Below, piece after piece: positions 24,760-33,240 of a DNA stretch of 36,845 bases (the first letter of the stretch is position 1; each line of letters opens with the position of its first letter). The DNA is taken from assembly GCA_023663825.1 (NCBI GenBank), contig JAMPGQ010000015.1, forward strand, positions 1-36,845, given 5' to 3'. Below the pieces are notes generated by a model that was not told the origin of the DNA, did not search any database, and saw nothing but the letters and a program-made list of their open reading frames with translations. Origin of the DNA: Anaeroplasma bactoclasticum (GTDB taxonomy: Bacteria > Bacillota_I > Bacilli_A > Acholeplasmatales > Anaeroplasmataceae). Both the position numbers and the translations under genes were made by a program.

Positions 24760-24950
24760 ATTTATATTTCCTTCCTTTTCTTTATTTTACCATTTTCTTC
24801 ACATTCTTTCTTTGTTCAGAAAGAAAAACACAGAAAAAGAAATTTATTTCTAAATATAACTTAAAAAATTTAATTTTAAAAACATAAGTTAACTTCTCCA
24901 TTTTTTAATTATATTATAATTTCTAACTCAACAAACTATAATAGTAAGCT

Positions 24951-24985
24951 TAAAAATAAAGAAAGAGAGTACCAATCTACTCTCT
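24951..24985 (-). terminator. Terminator of the GHKL ATPase operon
   Basis: AGAGAGTA and TACTCTCT (24964-24971 and 24978-24985) form a hairpin that contains the stop codon of the last operon gene, followed on the minus strand by TTCTTTATTTTT. Confidence 0.75.
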
Positions 24986-25717
24986 AACATTTACTGCTAT
25001 TTTCAAAAATTTTGGATAGATGATTTCATAGATTTCTTCTTGTCTCATCACATCGACGAGCATAACTGAACCTATCTTTGAAGTTTCCTTAACCATCTCT
25101 GCGCTTTGCTTATTCGTTAATGCAATATTCAAACGCTCACAAATATCTTTTTGAGCACGTATTACAGCTAAAGTGACATTTTTCAACATCCCCATATTTC
25201 GATAACAAAAATTTCTATAGGTTTCAACATTCGTCAATAAATATTTGGTTAATTCATATTTATCTTTTTTTGTTGCATCTACTGAAATTTGAACCATAAA
25301 GAAAAATCTTGATACTGCACCTAGCATTAAAGATCTTCTTGAATTTGCAATAAGCCACAAAGAAGAAATCAAGGATGGGCTTGATAAATCACTTGTAGTT
25401 TGTGCCACTTCATAGGCTTTTTCAAATGTAATCCAAGCCCAAAATCTAGGGTTACATAAAATATATCTTGGAAGATAACTTAAATGCTCATATAAAGTAA
25501 TGCTATTTTGGAAAACCATTTCTGCAGAAGAAGATGCAGTTAAAGAAAAATCTTCAATAGAATATTCTTTATTCTCATAAGGATCAAAGCCAAGATATTC
25601 TCTTATCCATAAAGAATCTTTAGGATGTTTTAGGATTTGGTTATATACCTCCTCAGGATTTTTTTGAAGCGTAATATATGCTGCTTCTTTCATAAATTTA
25701 ATATTGATTTCCATCAT
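24977..25717 (-). CDS. DUF6339-like protein, third gene of the GHKL ATPase operon
   Basis: This is a helical protein of about 245 residues with no membrane segment or signal. Segments such as NSITLYEHLSYLP, NPRFWAWITFEKAYE, SRRSLMLGAVSRFFFM and DKYELTKYLLTNVETYRNF resemble the DUF6339 pattern of an LYE.L.L start, a W-rich strip, an R.L..N..R.W strip and a d.YeLT.~LL strip. The resemblance is from memory and no catalytic motif is apparent. The ribosome binding site GGGAGG lies inside the upstream gene and the two overlap by 20 bases. It may be a target-binding or effector subunit acting with the ATPase. Confidence 0.6.
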   Translation of the reverse strand: MMEINIKFMKEAAYITLQKNPEEVYNQILKHPKDSLWIREYLGFDPYENKEYSIEDFSLTASSSAEMVFQNSITLYEHLSYLPRYILCNPRFWAWITFEKAYEVAQTTSDLSSPSLISSLWLIANSRRSLMLGAVSRFFFMVQISVDATKKDKYELTKYLLTNVETYRNFCYRNMGMLKNVTLAVIRAQKDICERLNIALTNKQSAEMVKETSKIGSVMLVDVMRQEEIYEIIYPKFLKIAVNVRE

Positions 25718-26603
25718 CGATACCTCCCATTGTCATTGTTAAGGAAAAAATATCATCTAAAGCCTTTGTTACTGGATTATTTAACAATCTTTGGGCCTCA
25801 TTGTATGGATTCATTTGCATGAAAATCTCATCTGTTATTTCTTTTCCATTACGATTTTCATAGGCAATACAAAATGCATTAAACCATTTATTCTCTATCC
25901 GAAGGTTATCGACTTGATTCCCTATTCTTTGCATTTCTGCTAGTGCATAGCTTAAAGCAGGCACTGCAATAATAGAAAAATATAGATTTTGAAATTTTTT
26001 TAGTTGCTTTGTTTTATCATATTCATTCCACTGTTCTGCTGGAAGAGATATAATAATTTTATCATCTGATAAATCCACTTTCATTGTTTTATCATCAATA
26101 TTATTATCTTTTATCATTAAAAAAATAGAAGATTTTTCTCCAGAGTCATCCTCATTAAATTCAATTCTACTCGTATATCCATCATCTACGGCAAGAATGT
26201 CATTTTTTTCAATATAAAATTCATAATCACTATATTCTGCTAAAAAGTCATTGCTCTTAAAGCTTGGAATATCCTTTATCGCAACAACGAATAAAGAAAT
26301 ATCTACTTTTCCACTGACATCCATTAAGGGGATTTTAATATCATTCATATCATTTGTAATAATATAATGCTTCCTAAGCATTGTTTGAGCGCATTCAACA
26401 ACAAGAACAACCTGTGCATAGCCTGCTTCAATTAAAGAGGTGAGATATTTACAATCAATATTACATTGGATATCATCTAAAATAAATTGTGTTTTCGTAA
26501 TAACCTCATTATACTTAAAGGAAATACTAGAATTTCTATATTGTGAATATAGTGGATTATTGTTTAATAATGGATATGGGAAAAGTCTTTTACCTACGCG
26601 CAT
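25698..26603 (-). CDS. Unknown protein, second gene of the GHKL ATPase operon
   Basis: This is a 301-residue protein that I do not recognise. The first 130 residues look β-rich (FKYNEVITKTQFILDDI, AQVVLVVECAQTML, VDISLFVVAI). A charged middle region is followed by a helical C-terminal part (LYFSIIAVPALSYALAEMQR, NEAQRLLNNPVTKALDD). No signal peptide or clear membrane helix is present. The start follows GAGGT and overlaps the ATPase gene by 14 bases; the DUF6339-like gene overlaps its end by 20. The packing suggests the three products form one complex. Confidence 0.65.
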   Translation of the reverse strand: MRVGKRLFPYPLLNNNPLYSQYRNSSISFKYNEVITKTQFILDDIQCNIDCKYLTSLIEAGYAQVVLVVECAQTMLRKHYIITNDMNDIKIPLMDVSGKVDISLFVVAIKDIPSFKSNDFLAEYSDYEFYIEKNDILAVDDGYTSRIEFNEDDSGEKSSIFLMIKDNNIDDKTMKVDLSDDKIIISLPAEQWNEYDKTKQLKKFQNLYFSIIAVPALSYALAEMQRIGNQVDNLRIENKWFNAFCIAYENRNGKEITDEIFMQMNPYNEAQRLLNNPVTKALDDIFSLTMTMGGIDDGNQY

Positions 26604-28476
26604 ACACTCTTACCTCACTGCTAAATAATTCTGCTTGGTCTGTAATCATTTCAATCTTAATTCTCTGGTTTTTACTCATAGAAAACTTAATTTTTCTTCT
26701 CCCTAAAACCTGTGCTTGAGCACCATTAATCGTCCCTGCAAATATAGAAACTGGCATTTTAGTACCACTATCATCTAAGGCATATAATTCTAATATGACA
26801 TCTCTTTCATCATAATTAGAAGTAAAAACAATAGCATACATACGCATCTTTTTATTGACACACATTAAGTAATAGGACATTCCTTTAAGCTCAGTAACCT
26901 TCATAATAGTATGATTTTCTTTTAATAAATCATCCCTTCTTTCTCCTACTCCAAAGCCTAAATTACCAGTTGATCTTGGTTGAGAAGGGGACAATAGTTC
27001 TTTTTGTTCTACAATCTCTATTTCTTCTTCTCCATTTTCATCTTCCACATATGCATTAAGCTTTAGATTAGTTGATTTGACCTTTTTGGTTGTAATGGTA
27101 GGAGTATCCAATATTCCTTTTTGAATATCACTTTCTTTATCCTCATCTTCTGTTCCAGGAATGAAATTACCAGCACCAGCCACTTCTGTTTGAAAGTTAT
27201 CGCTAGTCATTAGATGTTCTGTGATGAGCCTTTTGATTTCATCTAATAGATGTTTATATAGCGCCCTAATCTCAGCACGTTTTGAATCTTCTTCGATTCG
27301 ATTAAACTCCCAGTTGGTATGCTGTGGATTTTCTATGTTACGTAAAAGAGCATTCACCTCATTATTTTCAATGATGCACATAGCACTACAAGGTAGAGTC
27401 GTAATTTTTTCAATGTCACGAATCTTCATTAATGGATGCCTTATCATGACACAACCATTAGTAGCAAGGTATTCATGTTCAGCATCAAATTCCATCAAAT
27501 ATAATTTTGCTTGCCCTAGCGAACCAAATTGAATCATCCCCTCATAACGATGCTCAACATCAGTTAATAATATATATTGAGATATGACAGACTTTCTATT
27601 AGATTTATTAATCAATTCTTCGTTATAAACAATATCTTGAAGGTTTTCCTTATTCAAAATAATATCATCTACAACAACCTCCAAATCTTCATAAACAATT
27701 GCGCTAATAAAGCTTTCCAAAATTTTCGAAATGATATCTTCTTTCCAGCCTGTTGGATTTTTAAAGCCCAAGATGAAAATATCCGTTCCTGTTTTTCCTT
27801 TTCTTTTATACTCTTTATCTAGATCAAATTCACCAACTATAGGTTCATTTTTAACAGAGGAACCAAAATACCCTATACCTATTGTTTTTTCCGTAGTTCC
27901 TTCCTGCTTAGCAGAACAAAGCTTACAGATTCCCTGATAGCCCTTTTCTTTTTCTTCTGTCACTGTAGAATAAAACACAGTGTTAAAATGAGAAGTTACA
28001 AAGGTTGCAAATTTACCAATACCTTTAGAACCACCACTTGTTGCAGATTTATTAGATAAACCAGATCCATGAACCATATAATGCCAAGGTGTATTATCTC
28101 CTCCACTCACACCTACAAGACCTTTTGTATTAAAGTCACTGATTCTAAGACATTCTATCTTATCTTTTTTTATTTGTTCTACCATCTTATCTAGCTGATC
28201 TGAAATTTTTTTGTTTGAATCCCAGGTTTCTTTACAAGCTAAAAGCTGTTTTTCAATTAATTCAACCTGAGGGATTTCTTCTCTTTTTATAGAAAAGGAT
28301 TTAAACTCAATTCGAACTGGCCCTTTAACATTTTCTCTTCTTGCATCTATGGAATTTTGACAAAGCTCTCTTGCCAGGGATGCAATAGGATCCTTTTTAA
28401 AGGTTTCCATATCTGAGGTATCTAAACCTTGATCTTGAGTATATCCATTTCCTGGAAATCTCCAAGTATTTTCCAT
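26590..28476 (-). CDS. Hsp90-like GHKL ATPase, first gene of a three-gene operon
   Basis: This is a 628-residue ATPase. The Bergerat ATP site is visible: motif I SLARELCQNSIDA (E37, N41), motif II LRISDFNTKGLVG (D114), motif III SGGSKGIGKFATF (about 147-159, G152, G154) and a motif IV-like GTDIFILGF. Hsp90-type middle and dimer domains are not recognisable. An acidic linker (GTEDEDKESD) and a β-rich C-terminal domain follow. This resembles MORC/paraMORC-type GHKL ATPases found with bacterial restriction systems more than HtpG. GGAGG precedes the ATG by 9 bases. A weak promoter, TTGTTT-17-TATTAT, may lie about 50-80 bases upstream in the gene-free 28477-28702 stretch. Confidence 0.75.
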   Translation of the reverse strand: MENTWRFPGNGYTQDQGLDTSDMETFKKDPIASLARELCQNSIDARRENVKGPVRIEFKSFSIKREEIPQVELIEKQLLACKETWDSNKKISDQLDKMVEQIKKDKIECLRISDFNTKGLVGVSGGDNTPWHYMVHGSGLSNKSATSGGSKGIGKFATFVTSHFNTVFYSTVTEEKEKGYQGICKLCSAKQEGTTEKTIGIGYFGSSVKNEPIVGEFDLDKEYKRKGKTGTDIFILGFKNPTGWKEDIISKILESFISAIVYEDLEVVVDDIILNKENLQDIVYNEELINKSNRKSVISQYILLTDVEHRYEGMIQFGSLGQAKLYLMEFDAEHEYLATNGCVMIRHPLMKIRDIEKITTLPCSAMCIIENNEVNALLRNIENPQHTNWEFNRIEEDSKRAEIRALYKHLLDEIKRLITEHLMTSDNFQTEVAGAGNFIPGTEDEDKESDIQKGILDTPTITTKKVKSTNLKLNAYVEDENGEEEIEIVEQKELLSPSQPRSTGNLGFGVGERRDDLLKENHTIMKVTELKGMSYYLMCVNKKMRMYAIVFTSNYDERDVILELYALDDSGTKMPVSIFAGTINGAQAQVLGRRKIKFSMSKNQRIKIEMITDQAELFSSEVRVYARR

Positions 28477-28702
28477 AATCTAAACCTCCATTCTATTACT
28501 AATTAAAAAGGATTATTTTCTTTACCACTGAATATAATACACATTATTACAAAATAAAACAATACTTTTTCAATTTTTTAAGTATTTTAAGATTATATGA
28601 TATATTTTATATATTGATAAAATATCTATTAATGGGACACTCCCAAATATTCCTAAAGAGTCAATTATCAATACCATTAGACTAACTTTCAATATTTAGA
28701 TT

Positions 28703-29488
28703 TTATCTATCAAAATCTCTAAGTCTTCTAAAAAAAGTAGATCTACTTATGTTTAATATTTTTAGTGCGTCATTTAATGAAACAATTTCATTTAAATAAT
28801 CATGGGCTACTTTATTAAATAATAATGGATCTACAGAAATTTGTTTTCTTCCTTTATAGGAATTATTATTTTTAGCTCTATTAATTCCATTTCTAATTTT
28901 ATCTTTTTTTAAAAGATACTCTTTAATATAAATAGGCATTAAAAGATTATAATAATCTTTTCTATTTCTATCATTTATACTTATTTCTTTACAGTATAAA
29001 TCACCACCGTAACAAATAATATCTAACAATTTTTTATTTAAACCATCTGATCTATTTGCTAACGCAAACATAGAATTTAATCGTATTTCAGGATTATCAT
29101 CTATTTCCAGCCTTCTTTTAACATAAAGTCTATCACCAGAATACCTCATATCTGTTCTAATAAGCCATTCTAGTTTGTTCAACGATTTCATATCATATTT
29201 ATTTAATAATTCCCATAAATCTTCTCTGTTTTCACTAGGTGTTCGTTCAGAAATAAATACAGGTGTTATATTAATTCTTTTATAACACTCATATTTCTTA
29301 TCCAAATCTAATCCTGGAATTCCTTGAAATAAATAAGAATCTAATAGATCTATAACATTGTAGTGAGGGTAAAATAAATATTCAAAATCACCATTTTGAT
29401 ATTCAACATACTCTATATCTGCTATTTTATAAATGAAATTATAATCATCTTTTAAACATATAACACCACTTGTAATTAATTTATTCAT
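28703..29488 (-). CDS. HTH partner of the HipA-like kinase
   Basis: This is a 261-residue protein. The first 215 residues are of unknown family, rich in Y, D, K and R. The last 45 residues (about 215-261) form a resolvase-type helix-turn-helix: LLFNKVAHDYLNEIVSLNDA then NISRSTFFRRLRDF. The start follows GGAG within the end of the kinase gene, with an 8-base overlap. The layout suggests an antitoxin or autoregulator that binds the direct repeats around the operon promoter, but the order is kinase first, unlike hipBA. Confidence 0.6.
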   Translation of the reverse strand: MNKLITSGVICLKDDYNFIYKIADIEYVEYQNGDFEYLFYPHYNVIDLLDSYLFQGIPGLDLDKKYECYKRINITPVFISERTPSENREDLWELLNKYDMKSLNKLEWLIRTDMRYSGDRLYVKRRLEIDDNPEIRLNSMFALANRSDGLNKKLLDIICYGGDLYCKEISINDRNRKDYYNLLMPIYIKEYLLKKDKIRNGINRAKNNNSYKGRKQISVDPLLFNKVAHDYLNEIVSLNDALKILNISRSTFFRRLRDFDR

Positions 29489-30347
29489 ATTTTTTCTCCA
29501 TTAAACTTAAATATGCTTGTTTTAAAATTTTATCATATCTTTTTTTTATCATATATTTATAAAATTCTTTGTGTTTTTCTGTAATGAAATCAGTTGATTC
29601 GATTAATTCATCTATCTTATCTTGGGTGTATAAGCTACAAATCTTAACAACAGCATCGTTACATTCTTTAAAGGATAAACTATTTATAACATCATAATAT
29701 GAACTTTTCTTTCCTTTAAGTTTAATTTGAGATGTTGGAAACTCATAAATTCTCTTATTGGTCTCTTCATCTGATTTCATAATTTCTTCCATTATCGTCT
29801 CATCTATCATTTGTGGGAAAAGACAAGAACCATTGTCAAAAATAGGAGCTATAGTATATTTATTATTCTTCTTTAGAAATCCCCAATTACTTCCATGCCG
29901 ATCAAAATTACCAATTAATGCATCTACAACAAACATTTCCCAAAAAGTTTTAATAGTTTCATTAACGTTAGTTAATTTAGAATTATCACTTAACATTTTC
30001 ATAATGTCCTCGTAAGTATATTGATATTTTTCTTTATCATTATCTAACGAGCTTTCTCCGACAGCATTGAAAGGCACAAACTGAAAATTATCAACATTGA
30101 AATTTTTACATGCAACCACTTCTTCTCCGTTATATATTCCTAAATATGTTTCTTGTACTTTAAAACCTAACAATTCAAAAATATGAGAGCCTAAATACTC
30201 AGAAATATGATTGAATACTTTACTTCCGAAATTAGTATATTTTTGGAACTTAATCATATATTCACTATCTCCAATCATAATACCAATTTTTCTTTCAGAA
30301 CCACCATAATATGTTTGAGTTTTTTCATAGTTAGAAAAATCAATCAT
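29481..30347 (-). CDS. HipA/CtkA-like protein kinase
   Basis: This is a compact kinase of 288 residues. The catalytic loop is LIGNFDRHGSNWGF (D149, R150, H151, N154) and the metal-binding DNG follows in IAPIFDNGSCL (D171). The strand with the likely ATP lysine is EYMIKFQKY. No separate HipA N-terminal domain is present, so it is closer to CtkA/PI3-4-kinase-like short HipA proteins, which phosphorylate translation factors or other proteins and act as toxins. The ATG at 30347 has AGGAG 9 bases upstream; the frame start at 30371 lies in the operator. It overlaps the HTH gene and its promoter is flanked by two direct repeats. Confidence 0.8.
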   Translation of the reverse strand: MIDFSNYEKTQTYYGGSERKIGIMIGDSEYMIKFQKYTNFGSKVFNHISEYLGSHIFELLGFKVQETYLGIYNGEEVVACKNFNVDNFQFVPFNAVGESSLDNDKEKYQYTYEDIMKMLSDNSKLTNVNETIKTFWEMFVVDALIGNFDRHGSNWGFLKKNNKYTIAPIFDNGSCLFPQMIDETIMEEIMKSDEETNKRIYEFPTSQIKLKGKKSSYYDVINSLSFKECNDAVVKICSLYTQDKIDELIESTDFITEKHKEFYKYMIKKRYDKILKQAYLSLMEKKYE

Positions 30348-30368
30348 AAATTCATCTCCTCGTAATCT

Positions 30369-30451
30369 CAATAGAGTTCTATTTATATTTTGGCACTTCT
30401 ATAATAACACATAAACGAAATGGTGTCAATAGGGTTCTATTTATATTTTGA
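30369..30451 (-). promoter_or_regulatory. HipA-like module promoter flanked by two direct repeats
   Basis: The promoter is TTGACA (complement of 30424-30429), 17 bases, TATTAT (complement of 30401-30406). Two copies of a 25-base repeat, core ATAGRGTTCTATTTATAT, lie at 30369-30393 and 30427-30451 in the same direction, 58 bases apart. One overlaps the -35 box and the other the transcription start region. This is a typical two-site repressor layout. Confidence 0.7.
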
Positions 30452-30713
30452 GACGCTTTTAGTCAAAAATAATAATCAACACACTTAGCTTGCAAGTAAC
30501 AGAATCTAAAAGAAACATTACCATTATTGATGTAGTAGGTTTTAGAACCAATATCTCTCTATAATTTGTTATTTTATATTCTTATTATGAAACTTGTAAG
30601 TTATTGCTTTAATTAAGTCTTTTATAAATAAATCACCTATCATATGCTCATATTTATAATATACTATGACAGGTGAAATGTCGAGGGATTATGCATGATT
30701 TTTTAAAATTTAC
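30452..30713. other. Gene-free stretch with a 14-base direct repeat
   Basis: No reading frame here has a credible start and ribosome binding site. A 14-base word TAGCTTGCAAGTAA occurs at 30486-30499 and again at 30736-30749, beyond the terminator of the next gene. It may be decayed flanking DNA of an inserted segment. I see nothing else in it. Confidence 0.4.
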
Positions 30714-30742
30714 TAATAAAAAAACAAGCTACAACTAGCTTG
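30714..30742 (-). terminator. Terminator after the Pro/Gln-rich remnant
   Basis: CAAGCTA and TAGCTTG (30725-30731 and 30736-30742) with a 4-base loop, followed on the minus strand by seven T. This is a good intrinsic terminator. Confidence 0.75.
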
Positions 30743-30756
30743 CAAGTAAATTGTTA

Positions 30757-31104
30757 TTAGAATCCAAATGGAACATTGCCCATAGGTGGAACAAACCCTT
30801 GGAAGTTTTGTGGACTAACATTTGGTGTTGTAGTAGGTTGGGGACCAAATGGGTCTGTGCCTACATTTCCTTGATATTGTCCTGGCATCATTGGTTGTTG
30901 TGGATATTGTGGATAGAAAATAGGCTGTTGAACTATTGGTTGGCCTTGTACATATTCATTAATCATTACATTTTCTGCTGATGTAGAATATGTAGGAATG
31001 TTGATATGACGCTTTACACAATTATTTACAACATGTGTACATCTCAACTTAACTGTGTAATTATAAATCTTTTTATATTCTATAAGTAGGAAAATATGAA
31101 TCAT
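30757..31104 (-). pseudogene. 3' remnant of a gene with a Pro/Gln-rich tail
   Basis: The frame encodes up to 115 residues and ends in a low-complexity tail rich in P, Q, F and G (QQPIFYPQYPQQP, PPMGNVPFGF). Before it lies IPTYSTSAENVMINEYVQG. The ATG at 31104 has no ribosome binding site and the N-terminal piece is not domain-like, so this is probably the C-terminal part of a larger protein whose front was lost when the AbiE-type module arrived. A real terminator still follows it. The segment 31034-31071 is a near copy of 33324-33361. I do not recognise the family. Confidence 0.45.
31034..31071 (+). repeat. Imperfect 38-base direct repeat, copy 1
   Basis: This copy matches 33324-33361 at 34 of 38 positions in the same orientation, 2,290 bases apart. 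The pair brackets the AbiE-type module. Confidence 0.7.
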
Positions 31105-31159
31105 GTTAGCAATACTATCAATGTTAAATATAAATTAAACTATAATAGTATCAATTTTT

Positions 31160-32227
31160 TTAAACTAAGACTTCGATATGCTTATTTTCTTCTTCACATG
31201 CCATCATAAGTTGGTGGTATAAGTCTATGCCTAAATTTTGACGTATATACTTATGTTTTTTACCAATAAAAGTATTGATAGGTTTAGCTTCCTTATTAGA
31301 TATTTTATCATACAAAATAAAAACACATAAAATATATACTTTAGCAGCCATTGTCAATAATTCTTGAAACTTAAAGTCATGTACGATAAAGTTTTTAAAC
31401 CCTTCATATCCTTTTTTTAATATTGAGTAGTCAGTTAATGTCCCACCTGTTTTACCTTCAGTTAAAATTAATTTATAGGCTTCAATAGAATCTTTTAAAC
31501 ATTCATTGTGCGTTATAGACAAACCTCTATTTTTAATTTGAACATTAGCAACATTATGATAGGTTTCTTTAACTATCTCTATATTCTCCATCTTATCATA
31601 TAGTTTAGAAACATCATAGAGTTGCTTTATTATTTCAACATGCTTTGAGTAAAACTGATTGGGTCTTCTGTATAATATACCTATAGTATTTGGAGCAAAA
31701 GCGGTTAATTTATCTCCTAACATTTCATCTATTGATGGAATTTTGACCTTTAGCAATGGATTTGTTGTCTTAATAAAATGACTTTCAATAGGCATATTTT
31801 GCAAATTCATATATTTAAAATCATCAAATACTATATCCAATAATATATACGGCATAACATCCTTAGGGCTAGAGTATATCGACTTATAATAAAATTTAAA
31901 ATGTTTTTTTATGATCTCTATAGGCTTTCTTTTATCCTCTTCAATTTTAAGAAATAATTCATCCTTATATCCCATTATTAGTTCAACTATAGAATTCTCT
32001 TTTCCTTTATCCATTAATATATCGATGTCAACTGAAAATCGATTGAATTCATTCAACAAGAGCATTAATGAAGTACCACCCTTAAAGATAAAATCAATAT
32101 TCTCTCTAGCTAATCTTTCAAGTAAATAAAAAGCATAAACCACTTTTTCATATGTTATTTTTCTTTGTATATTTGTTCCTGCTTGTTCTTCTATAAATTC
32201 ATTTGTAAAGCATTCCTTCTTAATCAT
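31160..32227 (-). CDS. AbiEii-type nucleotidyltransferase toxin
   Basis: This is a 355-residue protein of the AbiEii/AbiGii nucleotidyltransferase family. The diagnostic motif is FKGGTSLMLLLNEFNRFSVD with IDIL (G50, G51, T52, S53; D67, D69), and DKLTAFAPN follows. Such proteins act as toxins of type IV or related toxin-antitoxin systems and can abort phage infection; some modify tRNA. The start codon overlaps the upstream antitoxin stop in an ATGA arrangement, so translation is coupled. Residues 300-355 are helical and charged. Confidence 0.85.
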   Translation of the reverse strand: MIKKECFTNEFIEEQAGTNIQRKITYEKVVYAFYLLERLARENIDFIFKGGTSLMLLLNEFNRFSVDIDILMDKGKENSIVELIMGYKDELFLKIEEDKRKPIEIIKKHFKFYYKSIYSSPKDVMPYILLDIVFDDFKYMNLQNMPIESHFIKTTNPLLKVKIPSIDEMLGDKLTAFAPNTIGILYRRPNQFYSKHVEIIKQLYDVSKLYDKMENIEIVKETYHNVANVQIKNRGLSITHNECLKDSIEAYKLILTEGKTGGTLTDYSILKKGYEGFKNFIVHDFKFQELLTMAAKVYILCVFILYDKISNKEAKPINTFIGKKHKYIRQNLGIDLYHQLMMACEEENKHIEVLV

Positions 32228-33012
32228 CTAAATTCACCACTTTCTACATCAAATCCAATATAATCCAAGTAATCTAATATTTTTCGTTCAGAATGCCTCT
32301 TTTTGGCATATCTTAATACTGTGCTCATATTTATCTGATAATATTTTAATATTTGATAAAATATGTTATATATTTCATCTGAAAATAGTATTTTATAAAT
32401 TTCATCCACTAAGAAATCTACAAGTATCTTTTCAATTTTAGGTACAGTTACAAAAGTAAGTAATTCATTTCTTCTACTTATTCTTCCAACATAAGATAAG
32501 TCTCTCTTGATAATAGGGCATTCTTCATTTAAAGTTCTTACAATGTACAATTGCGCATTTTTACTATATTTGGACATTATCAAATAATCTTCTTCATAAA
32601 TTGCCAACTTTCCTTCTTCTAGTAATAAATTCAAAACAAAATCTTTTGCATAAGAATAAGTTTCAACTATTGCTATATTGCTAATCATTTGTAATGAAGT
32701 TAAATGAGAAAACGCAGTAGTATTCCAAAGCGAAACAATAATACCTGGGGATATTTTTTCTATTCTATGTTTCAATTCAGGATCAATTTCCAAATGAAAA
32801 TTAAATGCTCTTCTGTATCCACAAGGTTTCAACTTTTTTGTTCCATATTTATATAAAACATTATGTCTATACATATCCAACAAGTAATAATTATAATACC
32901 TTTCATTTCTATTAGGAAATAACTCAAAAAAGAATTTTTTGAATTCATCCTCATTAATAACATTTCTCATATAAATATAATTATTTATCATTTGTAATTC
33001 ATGCATTTTCAT
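32224..33012 (-). CDS. AbiEi-like antitoxin/regulator partner
   Basis: This is a 262-residue protein upstream of and coupled to the AbiEii-type toxin. It resembles the AbiEi/DUF6577 kind: a short N-terminal segment, a basic region (YKYGTKKLKPCGYRRAF), SPGIIVSLWNTTAFSHLTSLQ with the serine-rich SLW.T strip typical of these antitoxins, and a helical C-terminal half ending in YAKKRHSERKILDYLDYIGF. It should repress the operon and neutralise the toxin. The ATG at 33012 is chosen because GGTGATG lies just upstream and because the frame before it is occupied by the operator repeat. Confidence 0.7.
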   Translation of the reverse strand: MKMHELQMINNYIYMRNVINEDEFKKFFFELFPNRNERYYNYYLLDMYRHNVLYKYGTKKLKPCGYRRAFNFHLEIDPELKHRIEKISPGIIVSLWNTTAFSHLTSLQMISNIAIVETYSYAKDFVLNLLLEEGKLAIYEEDYLIMSKYSKNAQLYIVRTLNEECPIIKRDLSYVGRISRRNELLTFVTVPKIEKILVDFLVDEIYKILFSDEIYNIFYQILKYYQINMSTVLRYAKKRHSERKILDYLDYIGFDVESGEFR

Positions 33013-33025
33013 TGGCATCACCATT

Positions 33026-33153
33026 TTCAAATTTTTGGGGCATTTTTGATTTACGCCCCGTTTATTTGATTTTAGCAAAAAAACAATAATAAATCAATAC
33101 AAAATTCAAATTTTTGGGGCATTTTTGATTTACGCCCCGTTTATTTAATTTTA
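33026..33153 (-). promoter_or_regulatory. AbiE-type module promoter flanked by two 49-base operator repeats
   Basis: Two 49-base copies with one mismatch lie at 33026-33074 and 33105-33153, period 79. Each contains GGGGC and GCCCC arms 13 bases apart. Between them sits the promoter TTGATT (complement of 33092-33097), 17 bases, TAAAAT (complement of 33069-33074). One copy is upstream of the -35 box, the other covers the start site. The AbiEi-like protein is the likely binder. Confidence 0.75.
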
Positions 33154-33193
33154 AATAAAAAACCACAAACAGAGAGATGAATTCTCTTTTTGT
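33150..33193 (-). terminator. Possible terminator downstream of the fic gene
   Basis: AGAGA and TCTCT arms with flanking ACAAA/TTTGT pairing form a hairpin around 33165-33193, followed on the minus strand by GGTTTTTTATTT. It would stop readthrough from the fic gene into the AbiE-type operon. Confidence 0.5.
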
Positions 33194-33240
33194 AGTAAAT
33201 TAAAGTCCAATACTTGAGACGTTTTTTAAGCCATAGTGAT

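Noticed and set aside
30486-30749. The 14-base direct repeat as attachment sites of an excised element
   Set aside because: One copy is half of a terminator hairpin region and the interval holds no integrase or element-like gene.
30751-30981. Plus-strand frame of 76 codons over the Pro/Gln-rich remnant
   Set aside because: It is the reverse of the repetitive P/Q codons, with no ribosome binding site.
33026-33153. CRISPR-like pair of repeats
   Set aside because: Only two copies, at a promoter, with inner dyads; it is an operator layout and no cas gene is present.
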